DNA from: Sinohyriopsis cumingii
Lineage: Eukaryota; Mollusca; Bivalvia; Unionida; Unionidae
DNA: 64,000 bases
Direction of reading: 5' to 3'
NCBI GenBank assembly: GCA_028554795.2
Contig: CM068828.1
Coordinates: 7,085,720 to 7,149,719, forward strand
Below are positions 37,891 to 52,049 of this stretch, in pieces. Within the stretch, counting starts at the first letter, position 1, and every line of letters begins with the position of its first letter. Under the pieces are notes generated by a model. That model was not told the DNA's origin and did not search any database. It saw only the letters and a program-made list of their open reading frames with translations. The position numbers and the translations under genes are program-made.

Positions 37891-40800
37891 GTCCCCATCG
37901 TCTAATTAAATGCCATACTCCATCGTCTCATTAAGTACCATACTCCATCGTCTCATTATGTACCATACTCCATCGTCTCAATAAGTACCATACTCCATCG
38001 TGTCATTAAGTACATTACTCCATCGTCTCATTAAGTACAACAATCCATCGTCTCATTAAGTACCACACTCCATCGTCTCATTATGTACCATACTCCATCG
38101 AATCATTATGTACCATACTCCATGGTCTCATTAAGTACCATACTCCATCGTCTCATTAAGTACCATAATCCATCGTCTCATTAAGTACCACAATCCATCG
38201 TCTCATTAAGTACCGTACTCCATCGTCTCATTAAGTACCATACTCCATCGTCTCATTAAGTACCAGACTCCGTCGTGTTATTAAGTACCACAATCCATCG
38301 TCTCATTATGTACCATACTCCATCGTCTCATTAAGTACCATACTCCATCGTCTCATTAAGTACCACAATCCATCGTCTCATTAAGAACCACAATCCATCG
38401 TCTCATTAAGTACCATACTCCATCGTCTCATTATGTACCATACTCCATCGAATCATTATGTACCACACTCCATGGTCTCACTACGTACCATACTCCATCG
38501 TCTCATTAAGTACCATACTCCATCGTCTCATTAAGTACCACAATCCATCGTCTCATTAAGCACCGTACTCCATCGTCTCATTAAGTGCCATACTCCATCG
38601 TCTCATTAAGTACCACAATCCATCGTCTCATTAAGTACCATACTCCATCGTCTCATTAAGTACCAGACTCCGTCGTGTTATTAAGTACCATACTCCATCG
38701 TCTCAATATATACCATATTCCATCGTCTCATTAAGTACCATACTCCATCGTCTCATTAAGTACCACAATCCATCGTCTCATTAAGTACCACAATCCATCG
38801 TCTCATTAAGTACCATACTCCATTGTCTCATTAAGTACCATACTCCATCGTCTCATTAAGTACCATAATCCATCGTCTCATTAAGTACCACAATCCATCG
38901 TCTCATTAAGTACCGTACTCCATCGTCTCATTAAGTACCATACTCCATCGTCTCATTAAGTACCACAATCCATCGTCTCATTAAGTACCATACTCCATCG
39001 CCTCATTAAGTACCAGACTCCGTCGTGTTATTAAGTACCATACTCCATCGTCACATTATGTACCATACTCCATCGTCTCATTAAGTACCATACTCCATCG
39101 TCTCATTAAGTACCACAATCCATCGTCTCATTAAGTACCATACTCCATCGTCTCATTAAGTACCATTCTCCATTGTTTCATTAAGTACCATACTCCATCG
39201 TCTCGTTATGTACCATAGTCCATGGTCTCATTATGTACCGTACTCCATCGTCTCAATAAGTACCATACTCCATCGTCTCATTAAGTACCACAATCCATCG
39301 TCTCATTAAGTACCACAATCCATCGTCTCATTAAGTAACATACTCCATCGTCTCATTAAGTACCATACTCCATCGTCTCATTAAGTACCATTCTCCATTG
39401 TTTCATTAAGTACCATACTCCATCGTCTCGTTATGTACCATAGTCCATGGTCTCATTATGTACCGTACTCCATCGTCTCATTAAGTACCATACTCCATCG
39501 TCTCATTAAGTACCATACTCCGTCGTGTTCTTAATTACCATACTCCATCGTCTCATCAAGTACCATACTCCATCATCTCATTAAGTGCCATACTCCATCG
39601 TCTCATTATGTACCATACTCCATGGTCTCATTAAGTACCGTACTCCATCGTCTCATTATGCACCATACTCCATCGTCTCATTAAGTACCATAATCCATCG
39701 TCTCATTAAGTACCACAATCCATCCTCTCATTAAGTACCATACTCCATCGTCTTATTAAGTACCATACTCCATCGTCTCATTAAGTACAACAATCCATCG
39801 TCTCATTAACTACCATACTCCATCGTCTCATTAAGTACCAGACTCCGTCTTGTTATTAAGTACCATACTCCATCGTCTCATTAAGTACCATACTCCATCG
39901 TCTCATTAAGTACCACAATCCATCGTCTCATCAAGTACCACAATCCATCGTCTCATTAAGTACCATACTCCATCGTCTCATTAAGTACCATACTCCATTG
40001 TCTCATTAAGTACCATACTCCATGGTCTCGTTATGTACCATAGTCCATGGTCTCATTATGTACCGTACTCCATCGTCTCAATAAGTACCATACTCCATCG
40101 TCTCATTAAGTACCACAATCCATCGTCTCATTAAGTACCACAATCCATCATCTCATTAAGAACCATACTCCATGGTCTCATTAAGTACCACAATCCATCG
40201 TCTCATTAGGTACCATACTCCATCGTCTCATTAAGTACCATACTCGGTCGTATTCTTAAGTACCATACTCCATCATCTCATCAAGTACCATACTCCATCG
40301 TCTCATTACGTACCATACTCCATCGTCTGATTATGTACCATACTCCATGGTCTCATTAAGTACCGTACTCCATCGTCTCATTATGTACCATACTCCATCG
40401 TCTCATTAAGTACCACAATCCATCGTCTCATTAAGTACCATACTCCATCGTCTCATTAAGTACCACAATCCATCGTCTCATTAAGTACCATACTCCATCG
40501 TCTCATTAAGTACCATACTCCATCGTCTCATTAAGTACCATACTCCATCGTCTCATTAAGTACCACAATCCATCGTCTCATTAAGTACCATACTCCATCG
40601 TCTCATTAAGTACCACAATCCATCGTCTCATTAAGTACCATACTCATTCGTCTCATTAAGTACCACAATCCATCGTCTCATTAAGTACCATACTTCGTCG
40701 TGTTATTAAGTACCATACTCCATCGTCTCATTAAGTACCATAATCCATCATCTCATTAAGTACCATACTCATTCGTCTCATTAAGTACCACAATCCATCG

Positions 40801-41987
40801 TCTCATTAAGTACCATACTCCATCGTCTCATTAAGTACCATACTCCATCGTCTCATTAAGTACTATACTCCGTCGTGTTATTAAGTACCATACTCCATCG
40901 TCTCATTAAGTACCATACTCCATCGTCTCATTAAGTACCATACTCCATCGTCTCATTAAGTACCATACTCCATCGTCTCATTAAGTACCACAATCCATCG
41001 TCACATTAAGTACCACAATCCATCGTCTCATTAAGTACCATACTCCATCGTCTTATTAAGTACCACACTCCATCGTCTCATTAAGTACCATACTCATTCG
41101 TCTCATTAAGTACCACAATCCATCGTCTCATTAAGTACCATACTCCGTCGTGTTATTTAGTACCATACTCCATCGTTTCATTAAGTACCATACTCCATCA
41201 TCTCTTTAAGTACCATACTCATTCGTCTCATTAAGTACCACAATCCATCGTCTCATTAATACCATACTCCGTCGTGTTATTAAGTACCATACTCCATCGT
41301 CTCATTAAGTACCATGCTCCATCGTCTCATTAAGTACTATACTCTGTCGTGTTATTAAGTACCACGCTCCATCGTCTCATTAAGTGCCATACTCCATCGT
41401 CTCATTAAGTACCATACTCCATCGTCTCATTAAGTACTACACTCCCTCGTGTTATTAAGTACCAGCTCCATCGTCTCATTAAGTACCGTACTCCATCGTC
41501 TCATTATGTACCATACTCCATCGTCTCATTAAGTACCATACTCCATCGTCTCATTATCTACCATACTCCATGGTCTCATTATGTACCGTACTCCATCGTC
41601 TCATTAAGTACCATACTCCATCGTCTCATTAAGTACCACACTCCATCGTCTCATTAAGTACCATGCTCATTCATCTCATTAAGTACCACAGTCCATCGTC
41701 TCATTAAGTACCATACTCGGTCGTGTTATTAAGTACCATACTCGATCGTTTCATTATGTACCATACTCTATCGTCTCATTATGTACCGTGCTCCATCGTT
41801 TCATTAAGTACCATACTCCATCGTCTCATTAAGTACCACAATCCATCGTCTCATTAAGTACCACACTCCATGGTCTCATTAAGTACCATGCTCTATCGTC
41901 TCATTAAGTACCACACTCCATCGTCTCATTAAGTACCATACTCCATCATCTCATTAAGTACCACATTCCATGGTCTCATTAAATACC
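37891..41987. repeat. 4.1-kb array of a 25-bp unit, about 164 copies
   Basis: Unit is TACCATACTC plus CATCGTCTCATTAAG. Common variants are TACCACAATC, TACCAGACTCCGTCGTGTTA, CCATGGTCTC and TTATG for TTAAG. Variants recur in register: the CATCGAATCATTATG variant at 38101 and 38451 (350 bp, 14 units), and the CTCCGTCGTGTTATTAAG variant near 38266, 38666 and 39016 (400 and 350 bp). Higher-order copying of blocks therefore occurred. Few frame slips are seen until about 41260, where one base is lost. No protein or RNA role is visible. Confidence 0.97.
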
Positions 41988-42822
41988 GTAAAACAATGTT
42001 GATAAACAGTTTATGAGAGCTATAGAAGGATATATTTATTACGTATTGATCACCCCAACATAAACATATATGTTAACTGCTTGGATCCATAATACATATA
42101 TAAATGACATGAAGACAAAATGTCAACTAAAAAGATGTTTCATATGTTTTAAAAATGGGCGTCGTTCTGACTCTCAACGATATTTTCTATGGCAGAATTT
42201 GAAAATGTTCTTTGACAGAATTTGAAACGTATCCCGATTTTAACTTTTACGGTGCGGCAATACATAGAAAGACTATAAATACGAATATATTGGCAAACAT
42301 TTAAAAAAGTGTAAATTTTACTTTTTTAATTTAATGTTGAAAAATAATGTTACAATTTGTATTTTTAATTGTATAGTTTAGTTGTAATGTAAGTATACAT
42401 AAAGTGTCAAAGTTTCATGTCTCTATCGCACTTAATATAAATGTGTGTCTCTAATTCAAATTTTTAAGTTAAAAACAGTGTCAGGCCTCAGATGACAATT
42501 CATTTTCATATATGCATTCCATACATTTGTTGACAGTACTGAATTTTCCATTGTGTACAAATCCAAATAAGCCATACGTTAATCTAAAATATCTGTATAG
42601 ATAAACCCATGGTAAAGTTATTGTCCTAATAATCCATCAATATCTACTAGAAGCTTACAGACCTAACCGAACTGGATCAAATCAACTCAATTTGAAAATA
42701 ATCTATGGAAAATAATATCAATTTGTATATAGTATAAACCATTTAAAAAGCAGAGGGAAATCTATTTAAGTGAATCTTGATATGTGCTTTCTTGACTTAT
42801 TGTAATTTCTTTTATTTTTTTT

Positions 42823-42827
<5 letters not shown>
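41988..42827. other. Unassigned intron DNA
   Basis: No gene. 42495-42595 is a diverged relative of 36341-36430, on the other side of the 25-bp array. Confidence 0.45.

Positions 42828-42902
<75 letters not shown>
42828..42902. repeat. (TA)n microsatellite
   Basis: About 37 TA units. Confidence 0.97.
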
Positions 42903-42905
<3 letters not shown>

Positions 42906-43093
42906 TCTGACAAATTATTAAATAAAACAGTTAATGCCGAGTACATATAGGTTTTATATAAGTGAATATTAAAATGCTTCATATGTCTTGTGTTTTGATT
43001 ATTAAGCCACTTTTGATATAAAAAAATAAATAAATGCTAAAAATGAAGCATTGATTTAATCAATTGATAAATAAACGAGTCGGATGAAAAATA

Positions 43094-43258
<165 letters not shown>

Positions 43259-43439
43259 GTCTCCTCCGTATTACAATAAGTGCATTCAATCAACAACATA
43301 CACAAAGAAGATACAAATTCACAGATTTAAGTAAGCTCAGAGCACACATTTTTTTTAAAATAAAAAGAATAACATAACACAATTTATGTCAACCTGGTCT
43401 AAAATCAAATGTGTTTTATAGACCTGTTCCACATGAAAT

Positions 43440-46400
43440 CAACAGTTATGATAGACAAGAATCGGATACACATATGCTGATACACAAGAGATGGATATAG
43501 ATACCATGATAAGCAAAGAGGGATATGTATACCTTGATACACACGAAATGGATATGTATACTTTGATACACCAGAGATGGATATGTATACTTTGATACAC
43601 CAGAGATGGATATGTATACTTTGATACACAAAAGATGGATATATATACTTTGATACACCAGAGACAGATTTGTATACTTTGATACACAAGAGACGGATAT
43701 GTATACTTTGATAGACAAGAGATGGATATATATACTTTGATACACCAGAGACAGATTTGTATACTTTGATACACCAGAGATGGATATGTATACTTTGATA
43801 CACAAGAGATGGATATGTATACTTTGATACACAAAAGATGGATATATATACTTTGATACACCAGAGACAGATTTGTATACTTTGATACACAAGAGACGGA
43901 TATGTATACTTTGATAGACAAGAGATGGATATATATACTTTGATACACCAGAGACAGATTTGTATACTTTGATACACCAGAGACAGATTTGTATACTTTG
44001 ATACACAAGAGACGGATATGTATACTTTGATAGACAAAAGATGGATATATATACTTTGATACACCAGAGACAGATTTGTATACTTTGATACACAAGAGAT
44101 GGATATGTATACTTTGATACACAAGAGATGAATATGTATACTTTGATACACAAGAGATGGATATGTATACTTTAATACACCAGAGATTGATTTGTATACT
44201 TTGATACACAAGAGATGAATATGTATGCTTTGATACACAAGAGATGGATATGTATACTTTGATACACCAGAGACAGATTTGTATACTTTGATACACAAGA
44301 GATGGATATGTATACTTTGATACACCAGAGATGGATATGTATACTTTGATACACAAGAGATGGATATGTATACTTTGATACACCAGAGACAGATTTGTAT
44401 ACTTTGATACACAAGAGATGGATATGTATACTTTGATACACCAGAGATGGATATGTATACTTTGATACACAAGAGATGGATATGTATACTTTGATACACC
44501 AGAGATGGATATGTATACTTTGATACACAAGAGATGGATATGTATACTTTGGTACACCAGAGATGGATATGTATACTTTGATACACAAGAGATGGATATG
44601 TATACTTTGGTACACCAGAGATGGATATGAATACTTTGATACACAAGAGATGGATATGTATACTTTGATACACCAGAGACAGATTTGTATACTTTGATAC
44701 ACCAAAGATGGATATGTATACTTTGATACACAAGAGATGGATATGTATACTTTGGTACACCAGAGATGGATATGTATACTTTAATACACCAGAGACAGAT
44801 TTGTATACTTTGATACACAAGAGATGGATATGTATACTTTGGTACACCAGAGATGGATATGTATACTTTGATACACAAGAGATGGATATGTATACTTTAA
44901 AACGCACGACATTGATATGTAGACTTTGATACACAAGAGATGGATATGTATACTTTGATACACCAGAGACAGATTTGTATACTTTGATACACAAGAGATG
45001 GATATGTATACTTTGATACACCAGAGACAGATTTGTATACTTTGATACACAAGAGATGGACATGTATACTTTGATACACCAGAGATGGATATGTATACTT
45101 TGATACACAAGAGATGGATATGTATACTTTGATACACCAGAGATGGATATGTATACTTTGATACACCAGAGATGGATATGTATACTTTAATACACCAGAG
45201 ACAGATTTGTATACTTTGATACACAAGAGATGGATATGTATACTTTGGTACACCAGAGATGGATATGTATACTTTGATACACAAGAGATGGATATGTATA
45301 CTTTGATACACCAGAGATGGATATGTATACTTTGATACACCAGAGACAGATTTGTATACTTTGATACACCAGAGATGGATATGTATACTTTAATACACCA
45401 GACAGATTTGTATACTTTGATACACAAGAGATGAATATGTATGCTTTGATATACAAGAGATGGATATGTATACTTTGATACACCAGACACAGATTTGTAT
45501 ACTCTGATACACAAGAGACGGATATGTATACTTTGGTACACCAGAGATGGATATGTATGCTTTAATACACCAGAGACAGATATGTATACTTTGATACACA
45601 AGAGATGAATATGTATGCTTTGATATACAAGAGATGGATCTGTATACTTTGATACACCAGAGACAGATTTGTATACTTTGATACACCAAAGATGGATATG
45701 TATACTTTGATACACAAGAGATGGATATGTATACTTTGGTACACCAGAGATGGATATGTATACTTTAATACACCAGAGACAGATTTGTATACTTTGATAC
45801 ACAAGAGATGGATATGTATACTTTGATACACAAGAGATGGATATGTATACTTTAAAACGCACGACATTGATATGTAGACTTTGATACACAAGAGATGGAT
45901 ATGTATACTTTGATACACCAGAGATGGATATGTATACTTTAAAACGCACGACATTGATATGTAGACTTTGATACACAAGAGATGGATATGTATACTTTGA
46001 TACACCAGAGACAGATTTGTATACTTTGATACACAAGAGATGGATATGTATACTTTGATACACCAGAGACAGATTTGTATACTTTGATACACAAGAGATG
46101 GATATGTATACTTTGATACACCAGAGATGGATATGTATACTTTGATACACAAGAGATGGATATGTATACTTTGATACACCAGAGATGGATATGTATACTT
46201 TAATACACCAGAGACAGATTTGTATACTTTGATACACAAGAGATGGATATGTATACTTTGGTACACCAGAGATGGATATGTATACTTTGATACACAAGAG
46301 ATGGATATGTATACTTTGATACACCAGAGATGGATATGTATACTTTGATACACCAGAGACAGATTTGTATACTTTGATACACTAGAGATGGATATGTATA

Positions 46401-49400
46401 CTTTAATACACCAGAGACAGATTTGTATACTTTGATACACAAGAGATGAATATGTATGCTTTGATATACAAGAGATGGATATGTATACTTTGATACACCA
46501 GAGACAGATTTGTATACTCTGATACACAAGAGACGGATATGTATACTTTGGTACACCAGAGATGGATATGTATACTTTAATACACCAGAGACAGATTTGT
46601 ATACTTTGATACACAAGAGATGAATATGTATGCTTTGATATACAAGAGATGGATATGTATACTTTGATACACCAGAGACAGATTTGTATACTTTGATACA
46701 CAAGAGATGGATATGTATACTTTGATACACAAGAGATGGATATGTATACTTTGGTACACCAGAGATGGATATGTATACTTTAATACACAAGAGATGGATA
46801 TGTATACTTTGATACACCAGAGACAGATTTGTATACTTTGATACACCAGAGACAGATTTGTATACTTTGATACACAAGAGATGGATATGTATACTTTGAT
46901 ACACAAGAGATGGATATGTATACTTTGATACACCAGAGATGGATATGTATACTTTGATACGCCAGAGATGGATATGTATACTTTGATACACAAGAGATGG
47001 ATATGTATACTTTGATACACAAGAGATGGATATGTATACTTTGATACACAAGAGATGGATATGTATACTTTGATACACAAGAGATGGATATGTATACTTT
47101 GATACACAAGAGATGGATATGTATACTTTGATACACAAGAGATGGATATGTATACTTTGATACACCAGAGACAGATTTGTATACTTTGATACACCAGAGA
47201 CAGATTTGTATACTTTGATACACAAGAGATGGATATGTATACTTTGATACACAAGAGATGGATATGTATACTTTGATACACCAGAGACAGATTTGTATAC
47301 TTTGATACACCAAAGATGGATATGTATACTTTGATACACAAGAGATGGATATGTATACTTTGATACACCAGAGACAGATATGTATACTTTGGTACACCAG
47401 AGATGGATATGTATACTTTGATACACCAGAGATGGATATGTATACTTTGATACACAAGATATGGATATTTATACTTTGATACACAAGAGATGGATATGTA
47501 TAATTTGATACACCAGAGACAGATTTGTATACTTTGATACACAAGAGATGGATATGTATGCTTTGATATACAAGAGATGGATATGTATACTTTGATACAC
47601 CAGAGACAGATTTGTATACTTTGATACACCAAAGATGGATATGTATACTTTGATACACAAGAGATGGATATGTATACTTTGGTACACCAGAGATGGATAT
47701 GTATACTTTAATACACCAGAGACAGATTTGTATACTTTGATACACAAGAGATGGATATGTATACTTTGATACACCAGAGATGGATATGTATACTTTAAAA
47801 CGCACGACATTGATATGTAGACTTTGATACACAAGAGATGGATATGTATACTTTGATACACCAGAGACAGATTTGTATACTTTGATACACAAGAGATGGA
47901 TATGTATACTTTGATACACCAGAGACAGATTTGTATACTTTGATACACAAGAGATGGATATGTATACTTTGATACACCAGAGATGGATATGTATACTTTG
48001 ATACACAAGAGATGGATATGTATACTTTGATACACCAGAGATGGATATGTATACTTTAATACACCAGAGACAGATTTGTATACTTTGATACACAAGAGAT
48101 GGATATGTATACTTTGGTACACCAGAGATGGATATGTATACTTTGATACACAAGAGATGGATATGTATACTTTGATACACCAGAGATTGATATGTATACT
48201 TTGATACACCAGAGACAGATTTGTATACTTTGATACACCAGAGATGGATATGTATACTTTAATACACCAGAGACAGATTTGTATACTTTGATACACAAGA
48301 GATGAATATGTATGCTTTGATATACAAGAGATGGATATGTATACTTTGATACACCAGAGACAGATTTGTATACTCTGATACACAAGAGACGGATATGTAT
48401 ACTTTGGTACACCAGAGATGGATATGTATACTTTAATACACCAGAGACAGATTTGTATACTTTGATACACAAGAGATGAATATGTATGCTTTGATATACA
48501 AGAGATGGATATGTATACTTTGATACACCAGAGACAGATTTGTATACTTTGATACACAAGAGATGGATATGTATACTTTGATACACAAGAGATGGATATG
48601 TATACTTTGATACACAAGAGATGGATATGTATACTTTGATACACCAGAGACAGATTTGTATACTTTGATACACCAGAGACAGATTTGTATACTTTGATAC
48701 ACAAGAGATGGATATGTATACTTTGATACACAAGAGATGGATATGTATACTTTGATACACCAGAGACAGATTTGTATACTTTGATACACCAAAGATGGAT
48801 ATGTATACTTTGATACACAAGAGATGGATATGTATACTTTAATACACCAGAGACAGATTTGTATACTTTGATACACAAGAGATGGATATGTATACTTTGA
48901 TACACAAGAGATGGATATGTATACTTTGATACACAAGAGATGGATATGTATACTTTGATACACAAGAGACGGATATGTATACTTTGATACGCCAGAGATG
49001 GATATGTATACTTTGATACACAAGAGATGGATATGTATACTTTGGTACACCAGAGATGGATATGTATACTTTAATACACAAGAGATGGATATGTATACTT
49101 TGATACACCAGAGACAGATTTGTATACTTTGATACACCAGAGACAGATTTGTATACTTTGATACACAAGAGATGGATATGTATACTTTGATACACAAGAG
49201 ATGGATATGTATACTTTGATACACCAGAGACGGATATGTATACTTTGATACGCCAGAGATGGATATGTATACTTTGATACACAAGAGATGGATATGTATA
49301 CTTTGATACACAAGAGATGGATATGTATACTTTGATACACAAGAGATGGATATGTATACTTTGATACACAAGAGATGGATATGTATACTTTGATACACAA

Positions 49401-50400
49401 GAGATGGATATGTATACTTTGATACACAAGAGATGGATATGTATACTTTGATACACCAGAGACAGATTTGTATACTTTGATACACCAGAGACAGATTTGT
49501 ATACTTTGATACACAAGAGATGGATATGTATACTTTGATACACAAGAGATGGATATGTATACTTTGATACACCAGAGACAGATTAGTATACTTTGATACA
49601 CCAAAGATGGATATGTATACTTTGATACACAAGAGATGGATATGTATACTTTGATACACCAGAGACAGATATGTATACTTTGGTACACCAGAGATGGATA
49701 TGTATACTTTGATACACCAGAGATGGATATGTATACTTTGATACACAAGATATGGATATTTATACTTTGATACACAAGAGATGGATATGTATAATTTGAT
49801 ACACCAGAGACAGATTTGTATACTTTGATACACAAGAGATGGATATGTATACTTTGATAGACAAGAGATGGATATATATACTTTGATACACAAGAGATGG
49901 ATATGTATACTTTAAAACGCACGACATTGATATGTAGACTTTGATACACAAGAGATGGATATGTATACTTTGATACGTAAGACCTGGATATGTATACTTC
50001 AATACACCAAATATGGATATGTCTATTGTGATACACAAAAGACAGATATGCATAGTTTGATACACAAAAGATGGATATGTATATATTCTGATACACAAGA
50101 TGTGGATATAGATACGTTGATACACAAGAGATGTATGTACATACGTTAATACACAAGAAATGGATATAGGTACTTTGATACACCATATATGGATATTCAT
50201 ACGCATATACACGAGAGATGGATATGCACACTTGATACACACGAGATGGATATACATACGTTGATACATAAGAGAAACAAATACATACATTGATGCACAA
50301 GACGTAAATACCTACTTTATACACAATATATACAAATGCATACATTGATACACAAGAGATACAAATACATACTTTGATACACAAGAGATACAAATACATA
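43440..50400. repeat. 6.9-kb array of a 29-bp unit, about 240 copies
   Basis: Unit is GATACACCAGAGATGGATAT plus GTATACTTT, with three common forms (ACACAAGAGATGGATATG, ACACCAGAGATGGATATG, ACACCAGAGACAGATTTG). Units at both ends (43440-43560 and 49975-50400) are strongly diverged while the interior is nearly uniform, the expected signature of unequal exchange. Because 29 is not a multiple of 3 and the minus strand of the unit has no stop, all three minus frames stay open for up to 567 codons. They end where TTTGATAC becomes TTTAATAC, which creates TAA. These frames are not annotated as genes. Confidence 0.97.
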
Positions 50401-50570
50401 ATGTGATCATTCCTGATAAGAACTTAATAATGAGAGAGAAAAAGAGTTGGGTTCGATCTCTTCAAGAGTAAATGGACAAAACTAATCACGGGCTTCAATA
50501 TATATTTAGAATTAATATCGATACATATACAGTAAGATCATATGGATTTGGCTGCTTATTTACGTGTACG

Positions 50571-50872
50571 CTTCGCTCTGATGGCCTAGTGGTTAGAGCG
50601 TCCGCCTCGGATGCGGGAGGGCGAGGGTTCGTACCCCGGTTAAGTCGTACCAACGAATTCAATAAATGGTACTAACAGCTGCCTCACAAGTCGCTCAGAA
50701 TTAAGAGCTTAGTATTAAGACTAGTCGGCCTGGTGTCAGGAAAATGTGACTGGGTAGAACATCATGCTACACGTCTGCGACATGATGCCCCAGTACTAGA
50801 CATCACTATAAACTGCCACACTGTAGACATCGTAGAGATGTGACTGAAAATTATTAAAGCTACGTTAAAAAT

Positions 50873-50934
<62 letters not shown>
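50571..50934 (+). mobile_element. tRNA-Pro-like SINE, copy 2
   Basis: Same family and orientation as the copy at 26373. The head starts near 50571 with the A-box region GGCCTAGTGGTTAGAGCG, the CTCGGAT anticodon loop, and the imperfect B box GGTTCGTACCC (50626-50636). The body shares GGTACTAACAGCTGC, CCTGGTGTCAGGA and CATCATGCTACA and carries about 50 bp absent from copy 1. The tail TTAAAGCTACGTTAAAAATC is followed by (CT)n and (CA)n to 50934. The shared tail ending in a dinucleotide run supports a LINE-like 3' end recognised for retrotransposition. Confidence 0.87.
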
Positions 50935-50939
<5 letters not shown>

Positions 50940-51994
50940 ACTCTATGCCATTCCTTGAACTTGCGCAGATTGGGAAATGTTAAGCCAAGAAAATCGACTT
51001 TATCATCTCCAAGTTAATAAATGTCACAGACTTTTCATATCCAACTTCTTCAAAACCTCTTGTCTTCTGGCACTGGCGAGGGGTTGCTTCTTAAGGTAGA
51101 AAATTACCCGAATAATCTTTGGGAAGAGCTTCTAGTGATGCGTGTTGTGTATGTTTAATTTATACTATGTACTTGCCTTTTGTCATGTTGGGGGTTGTGC
51201 TTACCCGATTTTTATAATGTTTTGTGTTTCTTTTATATAAAAAAAATACTTAATAAAAATTAAGTTCAAGGGCTAACCTTATTTACGAGCTTAGAATATT
51301 CTGGAGCGAACTTGTTCACAAGTTGATAGAAATTTCTATTAGAAATGAAACACAAGTTGAGAATTTCATGGCATTCTGGTGTGTGTTAACTCTGGTGACA
51401 GTTTGTATAAAAATAGAGGTTTTGTGAATAAGACTTCATTCCTGTTGTAAGATCAGTCTGTGGAATCATTTTCAGTTGTGTTCAGATATAATCTGAGAAG
51501 AGTCATTTATTTAAATGATTCATTATAATTACATAGTGCTCGTTGGCCTTTTGGAATAAAACACTACTTTCGGATTATTGAAAAATCTAGACTATGACAT
51601 TGTGGTACATAATGGCATTCAAGGTATTTAAAATTCATTTTGAAAGGACATCTAAGATTATTTTGGAATTTAATTCATAAAACTGCATGTGTCTTTTGAA
51701 TTTTTACACTCTATTCATGAGAAAAAAATAGTTTGTTTAAATTTGCTCAACGTTTTTGGTTTTGCTTTCTTCTTGTTAGTTTAAGACCAGAAGCAGAGGG
51801 GGTGAACAGACCACTTGATTGGACGTCATTTTTGGGAAAATAAGACTTCCTACGAAAATGTAAACAATAAGGTCAATAACGTCAAACCAAAGCCTCTAAC
51901 CGACCGAGAGTTTCTCTAATTAGGTTTAAAAAAATTGTTACTTTATTGATGTCGTTAGTGGGTTTTTTTTAAAGTATGCGCGCGTTTTTACCCA
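50935..51994. other. Unassigned DNA with a small inverted repeat
   Basis: No gene recognised. AGCAGAGGGGGTG (about 51792-51804) and CACCCCCTCTTCTGCT (about 52017-52032) are imperfect inverted repeats 210 bp apart. They could be the ends of a small element or a remnant of the terminus of the Polinton-like insertion that follows. Confidence 0.35.
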
Positions 51995-52049
51995 CCGTGA
52001 CGCTTCATTGAGGTCGCACCCCCTCTTCTGCTGTAATTAAATCAGTCTC

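Noticed and set aside
37891-41987. CRISPR-like array
   Set aside because: Units are head-to-tail with no unique spacers, in eukaryotic DNA with no cas genes; it is a minisatellite.
43405-50399. Many long minus-strand open frames (up to 567 codons) rich in Tyr, Ile and Ser
   Set aside because: They are translations of a stop-free 29-bp repeat in all three frames. They overlap one another and end at a single common variant; no start context, splice structure or family match.
50571-50650. Functional tRNA gene
   Set aside because: Imperfect B box and the same SINE body and tail as copy 1.
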